A program made the position numbers and the translations under genes. From positions 104,035,001 through 104,099,000 of the forward strand of contig NC_060207.1 of the NCBI RefSeq assembly GCF_021130785.1: 64,000 nucleotides of DNA, given 5' to 3'. Position 1 is the first letter of the stretch; the number at the start of each line of letters is the position of its first letter. A model generated the notes under the pieces. That model was not told where the DNA came from. It saw nothing but the letters and a program-made list of their open reading frames with translations, and did no database searches. Below, one piece after another: positions 21,401 through 34,652 of the stretch. The stretch comes from Homalodisca vitripennis. Its lineage: Eukaryota; Arthropoda; Insecta; Hemiptera; Cicadellidae.

Positions 21401-24400
21401 ATAATTTAATTATTTCAGAATTGGTATTCTGACAGTTAACCATAACAATCTGACCATATTAATACAAACACTTACACAAGTTTACCTGCTCTATACAGAA
21501 TCATCCATCTCAGAATTATCACTCGAATGTTACGTGCAACATGAATAAAATAAATTTTACAACATAATGTTATTATTTATTATTTTTCATCCAAAACTAC
21601 ATTACACAAAACACAATTGAAATTTTACTTTTAAGTGTTGTAGATATATAAGAAAATATGGTTTCTAAAGTGCTATTCCTGAAGAAAAATATGTATGAAA
21701 GGGATATCATTAGAGCAAACAGCTGGATGTCAAGCCACATTAAAAATCGTGTTATCCATTGTAAACACATCTCATTTGAAAAATAATTTAAGAATGCTAT
21801 CAGCATTGTTAAAATATATTGGTAGGGTTACATTTGTTATTATTCTAGAACAGCAAAAAACTTTTGTAAGAGATATTCATGAGTGTTAGCTAATAGCTCC
21901 TGTTCATTCAGCTTTCGAAGATTTTATGTCCAATGAAATGAGCACAGAATTACAGTCTTGTTACAAAGACTAGTTATAAAATAATACTAATATCTAGTAA
22001 TGAAACCCCATTAATATATTCATGAGTATTAAAAGCTAGCCTATACTATTACAATGTTATGGCACAATGTGAAATATGTACATGTAAATGGTAACATGTT
22101 AATATAACGCAATTAAATTTCAGTAGTTCAGTCATTAATCTTAATATTACAATGTTTAAAACTTAACAAAAATGATCAACTTAGAATTTAATACACACTT
22201 AATTCAAAATGTTATACTTTAAAAAATACTGAATTATTAAAATTAATTTAACTTCTAAAGAAGTGATAGCTACAACTCAAGTATAAATGTTCTTTTGTTA
22301 GCAGCACTATTTCAAAATAAAATTTAACTTTTTTATATAACTTTAAACGCCCCACATGAAAAAATATACTTTAAACATATCAAACTGTTTATTAAGTTAA
22401 ATTGTTCTGAAAGATGGGATGATATAATGCTATGCATTTTAGAATTTATTACCATTATTTGGAGGGAATCAGCTATTCCATATTTGAATAATTATGGTGA
22501 TTTGAACACTGTATTTATGATCTAATAACTTCTTGACACACAAAATGTACTGAATTCGAAATTAATTTAGTGAAAATAATCATTATACATTTCTTCTGTT
22601 AATACATGGCTTGCCCAGAATAAGACAATTTGAAATAAGAGGCAATAAATAATGTTTAGTGTTATTTCAACTGTCTCATTACTTCTAAACAAGATCAATA
22701 ACAATTATTGTGGATCATTTGCTAAAGGTTTAATATAGCGAATCTATTGAACATATATGAGAACTTATTCAATATAGCACCTGTCACATGATTTACAGCC
22801 ACACTTATCGGTTTGTATTAAGCCTGACAGTAAATAATTACCAGTATGTGTTATACTGTTGAGCTGTGCATACTGTTACACCCTGCGTACAATAGGAGAA
22901 GCTTACAGTAACGGAGAACCTTTTGTGTGGTGCAGGTAACAAATTTAGCTAACACTCCCATTAACGCTTCAGAGTGTTTATTTTATTTATTATATTACCT
23001 GTGTCACATTGGGATCACAATATAAAGCCATACTTTTATAAACCTAAATACTTGTCTATATTATACAAAATAATAGATTTGATTTAGATAATAGTACCTT
23101 AACACATTCACCGATACTGCCTCTGATTGGATACACACCCAACTCACTCTGGGTGCTGCCGTCTCCGATCAGATACCTTCAGCCATTGTTGCAATATAAG
23201 CTAAATTTTTTTAGCATGCCTAATGAGTTTCAATATGTTTTTAGCAGTGAATATGTTAAGCAAATAATGTAATCATAAGAAAAATATTTCAATATAAAAT
23301 ATAGAAGACAGTTATTGGTTTACATGATACCTACTCTCTTTTGGCAGTTACTGTTGTTACCTTTGGCTCTCTGATCAAGGCTATTACTGTTTTTTAATGT
23401 TGATTCTTTAAATTTTTTAGTAGGTCTACAAGTTGACATAACTGCTATCCTTTGATAAGTTAATTAATACTCTGTTTTAGTGTGTGTTTTATTGTATTGT
23501 GTGTTTGGTTGTTTGCATTTACTAAAACAAGAGTAGTGCAGGTTATATTTGACAATGTCATCTGTTTTATAGCTGTGCTATATTATCATGAAACGTTTGT
23601 GACAATAAAGATTTATTATCATTATTATTATCTCCCTAAAAACTACTTTTAGTAAATAATTGGTGTGTTTCTCATCAGTACCATAGTGCCATGTTTAAAA
23701 TATCTTAATAAATTACTATACAGAACATGGATTTAGAATGCCCAGGAAGTGGTAAATTTGGCTAAAAATAAAAAACTTTGAAAATGTTTTACTACTCATT
23801 AACATTTAAAGCATTTAGAAGCAGTTACAATATAAACATTGAAAATGCTCACAACAAAATTAACGATTTTTTAACAAGTATGATGAAAAAAACATGAAAA
23901 ATAAACGTTAAATACTTTTCTTTAATGATATTTTTACATTAAAATTTGTGTAACTATAGGCACAAGTGTAAATCCATTTTAAATGGTATAAGCCTTCTGC
24001 CTTAAAAAGAAAGACCTGCTTTCTTTTTAATTGGTTCAGCTATTAAAATAATATCTTTGACTTGAATAAAAACATAGATTCTTAAAATAAAATGTTAACA
24101 ATTCATAATTTTATATAGCTTAAAACTCAACAGTGATTCATGACAAATAGAATATGATATTAATATAAATTTGAAAAAATCTTTAGGCAAATAGGCAGTT
24201 ACATTTTAATGCTTGAAAAACATGACCAGTTGAGATTTTGGCGTTCATTGACTATCACAAATTAAATTTTCTTCCATATTCATACAAAGTTGTGAAAATG
24301 TTTGCATAGATATTTTTAGTGTTTTGATGCATTATTTCCCTCCTGTATTAATTATTAGGAATTTATGTATTTCTATACCAATATTCTTCCACTGACAAAA

Positions 24401-26520
24401 AATATTTTGATATAAATTATTTATAAAATCATTATAATTTTTTTAAACAACTACGTACTAAGGAAATAAATATTTCCTTGGAAGTAAGTGCTGTGCAACT
24501 GTAAGGTATCAATGATCTTCATCACATTAATTTTAACACTGTATTGGCATAATTACTAACATTTAAATAAAGCTTGGACTGTAAACTATACTATTTGTAG
24601 CCTGATTACTATCCCTAAAGTAAAATAAACCTTATTAAAGAATAGGAGAAATTTACATTTAAAATGTAATATGAAATAGAATAATTATTACAAATTGAAT
24701 AAAGCTGTGATATCACTAAGTAAGGCAAGGTCTAGACACTTTTATATAAATACAGGTATATCTTGAACTCTGTTAGGTGTGATTAGCAATTATATTCACT
24801 TTAGTCTTTACTATAAAAACCTCTCAGCTTTATATCAAACAAATGAGAAAACATTACAGGAATTAAACTTCACCCTTTAAAAAAAAACGTTACTTATCAT
24901 TATATGTAACTTATAATATTATTAATATTTCTTGATAGAAAATATTAAGTAAGCACCGTGACTAACATAATTATTTTAAACATTTTACTTGAATTATATT
25001 GAATCAATACACTTTCATTTTTTAAATAAAATAATGTATGAAACAATTTTTAGTTGCTCTGATTTTTATATGCTCACCTGGATTGAATTATTCACACAAA
25101 CTTGTTTACAAATAATTATGAAAAATTAATTTTCATGTCATTAATCCTCCATCTGCCACTGATCATTCAGTATCTGTAAGAACATGACCTGTAATAAACT
25201 TGAAGACAAGAGCCAATTTCACTTTATAAAAACGCAAACATACTTTTTCATTAAATTGATAGAGGAATTTCCTGTGAGAAAGGAATTTGATTGTGATTTG
25301 CAGTAATTTTGATGGAGGCCAAAATGGAAATGTAGTGAAAGGTTAACTTCACACACAAAAAATAAACTATCACAAATGTAAATAACAGTTATACGTTCTC
25401 AGCCAGCAATATAAAGATAGTGAAAGTCACAATTCGATTTGTAAGGGACACTCCAAAAATTAGATTAGTTCTATAATATTTCATTACTTTAAGTGACAAA
25501 GAGGAAACGAGAAATAGGCCTATAACTTTCTAATTATTACAAGAAGCTAACTTTGGACTGTGACTTAAGCAAGATTTTATTATAACCAATTTTGTTATTT
25601 TGTCAAGTTTGTTATCTTTTAATAAATGTTTTGAATTTGTTTTGAATGCTAAATAACAAAGAAAATTATAATTATTTTAAAAACAGAATTATTTTAAGTT
25701 TAGTGATTTTCAGTGCTTTGCATCTATACTAATAATAACATAATGGAAAAACAATATTAAATTTATCAATATATGTTTACAAACAAGCTGAGGCAGATAC
25801 AAGATAATCAATTGGCATTTCAATAAAGTTTTACTTTTGCTATTTTACTGCTCTGACCTATTAGCTGATCTTTTTGTATGTTCTGAAATGTATGATGACA
25901 AGCCAGAGAGAATCAATGAGAAATTATGACTGAAAACAAACTGAGAAAAACAAGCCACTATTGCAAACAATGAAATCAAGCGAAAGTGTTTCTATGATTC
26001 TCCTCTAGATTACATAAAATGTTGATAGCAGTTTTTCATACCTCAATATATGTACTTATATTTTTTTTAGAGATACATTTTCTACCAATCCAGAAAGACA
26101 TATATTCTCAAATCATACTTCCCTTGTTTAAATTTAAAAGTATACAATTATTTACTTTTTTTTAATAGTATTGATGACAGATCTAATTTACTAGTAGCAG
26201 ATGGTGGTTTAATACGTATACCAAATAATTAATAAGAACTTTTGTTTTGTTTAAATTATACATCAACACATTATAATCATATCACACTAAAACAAGTAAA
26301 GAAACACATAATTAAGTAGTTCTTTTAAATGTAAGTTATAGAATATTAAAATCTAATTTCTTCTTGAGTAGCCTTAGAAAACTTACATAATATAATTGTT
26401 TACTGGGATGCAGTAAAAATTAATAAAATATATAACTAGTTTTAGTGAATTTCTTAGAAATATTCCTTACATATAACAACACATCATAATTAGCTGGCTG
26501 TGTGAGCAATAGTTCTTACG
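18430..26520. other. Long AT-rich intron segment, no gene seen
   Basis: About 8 kb of low-complexity intron between the mariner relic and the possible alternative last exon. The only structured item I can support is the small TTAA unit at 23103-23255; short open frames have no codon-usage or similarity support. Confidence 0.7.
23103..23255. mobile_element. Small TTAA-flanked MITE candidate
   Basis: TTAA at 23099-23102 and 23256-23259 bracket 153 nt whose ends, CACATTCACCG and inverted CATATTCACTG, are short inverted repeats. The interior is less AT-rich than its surroundings. Confidence 0.5.
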
Positions 26521-26549
26521 TTAGAAAATATTGTTTCTTTGGTAGAAAA

Positions 26550-26555
26550 TTTATT
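26550..26555 (-). promoter_or_regulatory. AATAAA polyadenylation signal of the possible alternative last exon
   Basis: Canonical hexamer on the minus strand 31 nt beyond the stop codon at 26586. In such AT-rich DNA the hexamer also occurs by chance, so it supports the exon only by its close spacing. Confidence 0.4.
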
Positions 26556-26585
26556 GACATGACCTGTCTTTTTGAACAGAGCCCA

Positions 26586-26730
26586 TTAATTTGAGAGGTA
26601 GACTTCTGCACAAGGATCACACTCGAAACCAGAGTCTACTTCAGATGGCACCACTGGTAACGGTAACTCTTCTTTTACGAAAAGCGCTTGAATCTCCTCT
26701 TCACTCGGCCTAGGAACCCAACATCTCATT
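26586..26730 (-). CDS. Possible alternative last exon of JIP3/JIP4 (47 residues plus stop)
   Basis: Inside the 13.4-kb intron the minus strand has a tandem acceptor (GTTTAG then GTTAG before 26730). From there the frame dictated by the preceding JIP exon (phase 2) is open for MRCWVPRPSEEEIQALFVKE, continues through EVDSGFECDPCAEVYLSN and stops at 26586. A canonical AATAAA lies at 26555-26550, 31 nt past the stop. If used, the protein would end after the RH2/linker region and lack the propeller. The same frame is open upstream to about 26785, so this may instead be the 3' end of an unrelated gene fragment or captured exon. I do not recognise the peptide. Confidence 0.4.
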
Positions 26731-28217
26731 CTAACTAAACCAACATCAAGTAACCTTGTGGTAAAAAGTTTTTGTTGTGTTCGTTCCGGTTAAAACTAAT
26801 AGAAATAAATTCACATGAATAAAAACATTATCACCTACTTCACAAGTAGTTCTTAACCTTGCACACATTAAACAATATTACATTTTAGATATAGTGTTTT
26901 ATCTTCAGAAGTGCAACAACAACTCCATTCACATATAGCAAACAGATAATAAATTTGTGGTACATTTCACATTGACAAATAAGAATAACTTCTTCCACTA
27001 CATAAATTTGGATCTCTTACCAAAAAGAGCTCTCATTTTTTGTTTCAATATTATGTAATATATTTATTTTATAGACATTTTTCCTCCAAGCTCAAACTAT
27101 TTATAATTAATTGGATTTGAAAAAATTCAACTCAGGTACTTTTACTTCTTATTTATATATTATACATGATATATGAAATACTTATCCATATTTAAAATTA
27201 TATTTATGGCTTCTTCATTTACTTGAGGGATTTGAATTTAAATTCCAGAAAAGTATTTACTTTTGTCAAATTATAATGAAATGAAATAACCCTATAGAAA
27301 TTCAAACAAACTTTATTTTAAAATATATATCACTCAGTATTTAATTCAGTACGAATTTTATATTTTGTTAGTCATCTCATAAGTATTGTATCTCATGTTT
27401 TACAATTTTTCAGAATGGTCAATAAATTCTTTATGTAGAAATTAACAAAACAATAATTATAAGACAAATGAATATCATACTTTTATATTTCCTTCAGAAT
27501 GTTCTAATGCAAGTTTAAACCTCACAATACAATTTAGACAGGATCCAATATGTTATGAAATGACTTTCCACAAATCTGCGATAATCTGTAGAAAATCCTC
27601 TAGAATATCGGGTCTGTTACAAATTGAAATATAATTATGAAATCTGCCAAGACCTCTCAGAGATGAACTTATAAATCTTGTATTCCAAACTTACATATTT
27701 CATATATAACAATTCACAATTAACTCATTTTTACGCCCTTATTGGGTAACATATTTTATAATAATTCTCTCTAGGTAGTGCAACTAACTAAATCAAAATT
27801 TTCATCACATAATTTCATTTGAAGTGTTCCTATAACAAGACACATGTAGAAACTAGTAGATTTTTTGGTACTATGTTATTTTAAGGTTATTATTTATATA
27901 TGTTATGTTAAATTTAATAAACTCACCCACATTTATACAGTAATTGAAATATAACTGCACTTTTAAAACATGTACTTAGTAAATATTCTGATCTTTGATT
28001 TATTCTTTTCAGTTATTGGTATTTTCTGATTCACTTATAATAAAAACACTATTACTAAAAGGTCTATTGATGAACAGAGTAAGTAATATATTGAAATACG
28101 TTCTTGTACCTGAAGAAATTATCATACATAATGTGCATTACTCCCAGTGTTATTGAAAATATATGAAGTTTTACAAGTAAAATAGACAAATTGAAGATAT
28201 GAAAGATGTTTACTTAC

Positions 28218-28397
28218 AGGTCTCCTGAGTCTATGAGATCAAGTCCTCGTTTCCGATCACTCATGGAGCGTTTGCGCATTGTATCCAAAGCAGGACTTAT
28301 GTGATGTGTTGGTGCGTTATAGCGAATATTGCCGTATGGCAGGGGCTTTCGGTGAGCAATCCCGCCTCTCTCATTGGGACTGAATAGGTTACTGAAA
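28218..28397 (-). CDS. syd: JIP3/JIP4 exon: FFSNLF motif and basic linker
   Basis: 180 nt, acceptor TTTTTAG, donor GTAAGT, phase 2 in and out. With the preceding exon it gives VWKFFSNLFSPNER, matching vertebrate IWQFFSRLFSS, then NIRYNAPTHHISPALDTMRK (vertebrate LKYNAPTSHVTP) and RSMSDRKRGLDLIDSGDL. The linker between RH2 and the propeller is rich in Ser/Thr-Pro and basic residues, typical of the JNK-docking and phosphorylation region. It is followed by a 13.4-kb intron. Confidence 0.96.
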
Positions 28398-29018
28398 CTA
28401 AAAACAATACTTGTTACATAATCTGTTATTTAGCAAACAAACACACATTATGTAGGATACTTCTGAAATGATCTTGGAAATGTCAGTGTATATTACTAAG
28501 TCTTGTAAATGCTTTATTTTAAATAGTTTGATATTTTATAAGTAAGTATGTTCATTAAAACATTTATAAACTTATCACCTTGAAAATTTCCTGAAGTACA
28601 ACTTTATGTTATTTCATGCTAATGAAGTAATTTCTTTACAATATGATTATATGATTATGAAAATACTCAATTTACTATAATAAATATAATAATATATGGA
28701 TATATTTTAATGTTACCATAACAGTTTATCTGGTAGTACTTTATAGCTTTATTAAAAAATTATTGCAACAGAAACATGAATACTATGAAAACATTTTATG
28801 TGAAATAGAAACTCTCACTACATATTAATAAAGATCAAACCTCTTGCCAATTAAATTACCAGCAAACATTATACAAGCTGTTTATCTAATGTAAGTAACA
28901 CAATTTAAGGATTAGATTACAATATTTTATAACAATATCTTGAAACTTTCCGAGTCCAGATTCCATCATATGACAGAACTTCTGAAGACAGTGGATAGCT
29001 TCATTTGATGGAATCAAT

Positions 29019-31234
29019 ACAGAGTGTTTCAAAAAGAATATACTTGTTTCAAACGCACATATTTATTAAATTTTAAGATGTACGAAGACAAAACTTTACA
29101 CACATATTCCATATATACCTTTCAAGTTCAGATTACAGATATTCAATATATCCTCCATCAGAGACATGAAAAACTAAACCCCAAAGGAAGAAGTTACAGG
29201 GTGTAAAATCCGGTGACCATTAAGTTTAAAAGAGACATGTTAAGTTGCCAGCTCCTTGACGACCAATATAACAGTTCAGTAGAGCTGGGTTTGTAATATT
29301 CATTCAGATATTCACGCACTTGGTGAATCCAGTGAGGGGTTACCTTGGCTTGTTAAAAATTGAAGTTGTCTTTATGCAACCTCAGAAACAAACAATTTTC
29401 TAATATATTGAGATACTGCTGACCGTTAACTGTGTTTCCAACAATGAAGAATAGGCCGTAAACAGATGATCGGGATAATGCACAAATCATATTGACTTTG
29501 GACGAATCTCGTACATGTTCAATATCTGCATGTGGGTTCTATAGGCTCTAAACTCAAACATTCTGTTTTTATACCTGACCCCTAACATCGAAAGTTGCTA
29601 CATCATTGAATACGATGCGTTGTGCGAAAGTGTTATCATTGTCGATAGCATCAAGAATTTCGTTACAAAATGCCATATGTTTGTGTTTACCATCAGGACG
29701 CAGAGCTCATAAGAGCTGTAACTTGTACAGCTTCATAACCAACCAACGCGGTGTCTCAAAACACGGCAAAATTATTGTAGGCATTTGTAACTCGCTATTG
29801 GCACAAGTTGATTTTGAAGGACTATGTTAGAAAGTAATATGAATTCATGTAACATTTTCTTCAGAAACACGAGGGCGGTCAGGACTCTTTTCTGTATCTA
29901 CAAACTGTCGATACCATCTGCGAATGTTTTACGGAGGATCAATTTGGTATCTCAACCTGGAACATCTTTGCACAGTAATCAAGGAAATGCACTTCATCAA
30001 CTCGGGAACACAAAATTATTTCTGCTGTGGAGTAGTTGTTTTAAACATATTACGGTTACCAAGCAAAGCAGAAGACAACTGACATCTAGTGGCTATTATT
30101 AACCTTTCCAGCGTTATTGACGCGGATCCGCGGAGGGCCACTACAAGCTCAAAAACGTTATTGCCGTGGATCCGCGTTTTTGCATTCTTTATTTTCTTAC
30201 TGCTATGTTAGTTGAATATTTTGCTGCTAGATGGTTCTAGTAGTCATGCGACATACAGACAGGTTGCCCTGCCTCGAATTCTGTTACAATGGGAGTGGCA
30301 GTTGCTTCTAATTGGCCAAACACTGTCTAGCGGGCGTGGCCCCGCGCCTTTCACAAAGTCATTGACGGGAGCTCCCGTCAAGGCATCTAGCCAGTTAGTT
30401 AGTGAGAAGCGTCCGGTACACGCATATGTATTTCGGTTATCGCTAATTTTCTGTTGTGTCCTATTCTTTTTAAAGTAAATTATTCATATTATATACAGCA
30501 GTTTCCAGTATTTATTTAGTGTTTTTTACCATTATTTGTGTGAATGGCGAATCCAGAGGATTCGGAATTTGAAGATTTGGTAATTCTGAGCAATTACTTG
30601 GTCAACCCCAAACTTTTTAATATTTTACTACGGTCATAAAGATGTTATCAGAAAGCAAGAAACATAATTCAAGCCCCGCAAGGCTGTCCTACAGGTTGCC
30701 GAGCGATAAGAAGGTTTAAAGTCCACGCGATAACAGTGGCTTGCGGGAGACGCGCGGAATGTCAGTTGTGACAGCCCGCCACCAAATAAACACTCTTTGT
30801 CTACTTTTGTATTTTTCTAATTTTATTGGTTTGTAATATAGTACATGTTTATCTATAAAACTGTGTTTCATTCCCATACTTACTGAATAAATGATAAAAA
30901 TATTAGTGACAACTACACTGTTATTTTACGATATTCTCAAAAGTTAAAAATTAGCCTAGGAAATCCAAAAAGGGCTAAACAAATTTTATTTACCGTTAAA
31001 TACCTCTATTTTCACATATAGAAACGAAAATAAATTTAACTTTACACATTGGACATTTTAAAAAATTGTAACTTTATCAAAGATCAGGTCTAATTTTTCA
31101 TGACGCTTAAAGGGTTAATATAAATTAGACTACAGATTCATTATTTCAACAATAGCCGAGCCGAGGTGCAACAATGATTAGTATGGACAAAATAATACTT
31201 TGTAATACATATATTCTTTTAAAACACCCTGTAT
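29019..31234 (-). mobile_element. Mariner-type element with minus-strand transposase relic, interrupted by a TTAA element
   Basis: Left end TACAGAGTGTTTCAAAAAGA and right end (inverted) TACAGGGTGTTTTAAAAGAA match. Minus-strand text between 29160 and 29960 reads in pieces VNMICALSRSSVYGLFFIVG, NTVNGQQYLNILENCLFLRL, HWIHQVREYLNEYY, IGRQGAGNL and SPDFTPCNFFLWG, the last being the third Asp region. Stops and frameshifts throughout. The TTAA element at 30103-31114 lies near its 5' side. Confidence 0.8.
30103..31114 (+). mobile_element. piggyBac-like deletion derivative nested in a mariner relic
   Basis: TTAA at 30099-30102 and 31115-31118; ends CCTTTCCAGCGTTATTGACG and inverted CCCTTTAAGCGTCATGAAAA are imperfect inverted repeats. 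Two subterminal direct repeats of CGTTATTG(A/C)CG(C/T)GGATCCGCG lie near the left end. The interior is GC-richer, with a plus-strand frame from 30544 starting MANPEDSEFEDLVILSNYLV, acidic like piggyBac N termini, ending after about 30 residues. No catalytic core. Confidence 0.75.
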
Positions 31235-31254
31235 ATTTCATTTGATACGCTGAG

Positions 31255-31600
31255 CATTAAGAAGCATATCACTTGAGGGGCTGGAAAACATCATTCTGTC
31301 CTACTGTCTGTCTCTGTGTTGCATGATATCTCAAGAACAATCTCCTATGGACTTGAATTTTTGCATGAAGCTTCATTTCTATATAAGCAACATCAAGTTT
31401 GACGATGATGCATGTCACTACATGGCACTTTGCTGAGCGTTAATGAATACTTTTAATTAGTATTATGGGTAACCATGATGGAAACAACAAAAATGCAGAA
31501 TGAATAAATTTGTAAAAAAAAACCAATACAATCATACGACATTTTAACATGTGACATAGTAACCCATGTAGCCTGATGAAATGAGCTCTAGACTTTTTTT
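31255..31600 (-). repeat. Dispersed repeat family, copy 2 (inverted)
   Basis: Minus-strand copy of the repeat at 6833-7200: GAAGCTTCATGCAAAAATTC, AAGTCCATAGGAGATTGTTC, CAGAGACAGACAG and CCATCATGGTTACCCATAAT occur in the same order and spacing. Confidence 0.8.
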
Positions 31601-32211
31601 GCATGCAACTTCAACGAAGCCAAGTGACATATAGTGTGGGCATACAAACATTTTAATCTAGAAAGTTCCTTAGTAACACAATTCACCACTACAATGTTCT
31701 TGTTACATAAATTCTAACTGCTATAAAATTGAAAAACTGATAGGCCTGCATAGTTCCTATTATGTAAAATCATGTTTCAAAATATATCATTAAAAATTAC
31801 AAAATCTAGTTAAATTTGCTACAAAGTGTTGATAGATCTTTTGATAAAAAAGCCTATATAAAAATTTTCCAAAAATGTTTTCCTGTTTTTGCCAGAAAAA
31901 AGGAGTTAGTAATGGAAACCCAGCCAATCACTTTATTTTTACTATGTATAGTTTATGCGCAATTGTTCACGCCTACTAAAAAGGGCCAAAAACCATATAC
32001 TATAAATATTTTTTTAATTGTTATGCTACAAAAATGTTACAAGAGTGTTTTAGTTACTCATTTTGTTCGTATAAAAAAATATTTTTTTATTTGAATACAT
32101 TAAATGAAATGTACAGGTAAATTTACTTTTTTACCAAGAGAGAAAAGCTAACAATAGCAGGAAAAATTGTATTATTGAAGAAAACTGAACACTTTTTATG
32201 GGCCTTTTTAA

Positions 32212-33163
32212 CAACCGCTTGTGAACTGATAAAGACAGCTGTCTGTCAACTTTCCGCTATTAAGATGCGAAAACTGTTTTAAGTTATAAAGGCATGACTT
32301 GCACCAGTCAAATCCTCTATTCATAAATATTAATTCATTTTATGTTCAAATATTACTCATTGTCAGCTGATATCGATCTAAATGCGTTATGGCATATTGC
32401 TGACAGACTATGAAGCTGGCGACGAGCTACACAGTCTTGAAGATATTTGTTTGTTGCTACTGTTGCTAGGTTATTATGTAGGCTAGTTGTTTATAATTGA
32501 TTATTATGTTGTGAAATGGGTGATCCCTGTTGTTCAAATTTTATATGTCAACTATTGGATGATGAAAATTTATTAGTTCTGATATCGGCAAAGTGCATGA
32601 TGATATTTCTTTGTCAGATTTGTTGCCAGGTAGTCTGGATGATTATAAACCGGTAGAATGTGAGATGGGTTTTGAAAATTGATAGTGACAGTGAAAACAA
32701 TTCATCATTATCTGATATTCTTCTTGCTGAAAGAATTTATCAAACACTAATATGGATACGCATACTGCCAAAAAAGTAGACAATACTTAACATTTTTATC
32801 AAAAAACCTTTTTGTGTTGTAAATAAGTGTATTTATTTTATAATCTGTTCACTACAAAAATTTGTATATTTTGTACAACTACAGCATCTTACTATCTTAA
32901 ATCATGTGAAAGTTACATGGAGTGAAACTTAGAAAACAAAAAATTTACAATACACATTTTCAATTAATATACAAATAAAACACAATAGGTACTATAGTAA
33001 ATGCATATTTGTATGATTTCAAATTTTTTGTAGTTTATAACAAAAAAATTAATATATAAAACTTATTAATTCGCATTTAGCAATTTTTTTATATTAAAAA
33101 AATATACTGTGCAAAGACAAAAACCAGTGTATCATTCTGGGAGTTTTATTATCAGTTGGAGGG
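32212..33163 (+). mobile_element. Third TTAA-flanked piggyBac-like candidate
   Basis: TTAA at 32208-32211 and 33164-33167. The right end inverted reads CCCTCCAACTGATAATAAAA and the left end CAACCGCTTGTGAACTGATA; they share AACTGATAA with shifted spacing. Plus-strand text from 32517 reads MGDPCCSNFICQLLDDENL, later with KIDSDSENNSSLSDILLAER, an acidic frame-broken N-terminal-like sequence. Limits are less certain than for the other two. Confidence 0.5.
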
Positions 33164-33749
33164 TTAAAAGAAAGCAAAAACAACTAAAATACCACTGATT
33201 TATAAATTTAGTAATATCTCATGCCAGAATAACCTAAAGCATGTTCACTTATCAAGGTGGTATAGGCTACTCTGACGCAGTATGGTGCTGAGTATACTGA
33301 TGGCCGTCTTCTCACTTAAAATAACATTTGATTATGATCTTAGTTTTAATAGGAGAAGGCGGTTTTTGTGTGAAAATTGTAGGACAAATTTATTGTTTAT
33401 TATAGATTTCAGCATTCATAGTTATGTTCTAGTAATAGTTTTATTTATGCGCATCAATATTTGATCAAATTACATGAGTAACGGCGAACAAGTGCATTGT
33501 CAAAATATTAAATATATTTACAACTAAAGGTTACTAAAAATAAAACAAATAAGATTATATAAACAATGTAAAGAGTAACTAATAAAAACTAAAAAAATAA
33601 GGAGTAATAACAAAGATTTATCATTATATATCATAATCAGAATATACATTATCATAAAATATTTCATTCCTTTTTGGAGGTTTTTTATTATCATCCGGCT
33701 GTTACTTGAAAACACTGAGTGTTTTGTAATAGTTGTATATGGTAATATA

Positions 33750-34345
33750 AGGTAGAAGTGTGCCACACCACATGTTGCATAACAGGCTTCGCTATAGTTG
33801 CATGCAAAATCTTTAATACATAATAATACATAACTCACTCCATTCTCGAGATGTTCTATGGACAGATAGAGACACACATACAATCATAAAGAACAAAAAT
33901 TTACACAAAAATTACGCTCAGCTAATTTTTTGCAAGGTATTACAACACAAGAGTGCGCTGAAATCAAATCGAAAAGTTACCAACTTTTAACATTGACTTT
34001 TCATTCTATTATGTTTTATTTTGCTCTGTGAATAAAAATTTCACAGGTTCAAATATAATATGATTGTACTCAGTTTATTTTCGAAATTTATTTATTCTGC
34101 TATTTTTTTGTTACCATCATGGTTACCCATCATGTTACCCATAATACCTATATAAAAATATTCACTAACAGTCAGCTGAAACCTATGGAGTGACATACTC
34201 ATCATTGAACTCAGTATTTCTTTTATTTAAATAAAGCTTCATGCAAAATTTCATGTCTATAGGTCATAATCTTTGTTTTCAAGATAAGGTGTAGAGGGAC
34301 ATACAGACAGAAATGAAATTTTTCCATCCTTTGAAATACAGGCTT
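33750..34345 (+). repeat. Dispersed repeat family, copy 3
   Basis: GTGCCACACCACATGTTGCA, ACCATCATGGTTACCCATCA, CTTCATGCAAAATTTCATGT, CTATAGGTCATAATC and CATACAGACAGAAATGAAAT follow the order in the copy at 6833-7200. The 5' part matches upstream flank of copy 1 (CACACCATGTGTTGCACAAC). Confidence 0.75.
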
Positions 34346-34652
34346 TGCTAAATCTCAACCAATAATATATAATAGGTAATTAATTTATTTGTGAAAGTAA
34401 TTAATACAGCTCTTGATAAATAAAGTTTCCTGTTCCTTTTTTGCGTATGTGACCATGCATAGTGTACAGGGTATATTGGCAACCCTCAAGTCACTGACCA
34501 CAGTCCTTAGGGTATTCCAGTGTACCCTGGACTGATGATATCATTTTCTCTGTTAAATAATGTTGAAGAATTATGTACTGTATCAGATATGAAATACTTT
34601 AACCAGTATAATTAACAGTAATAATTGAATTAATAGGGATGAAACCAGGAAT

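Noticed and set aside
29606..30102. Plus-strand open frames
   Set aside because: Antisense to the minus-strand mariner transposase relic.
33524..33883. 119-codon minus-strand frame
   Set aside because: Low-complexity, hydrophobic and AT-driven composition, overlapping a dispersed repeat; no domain.
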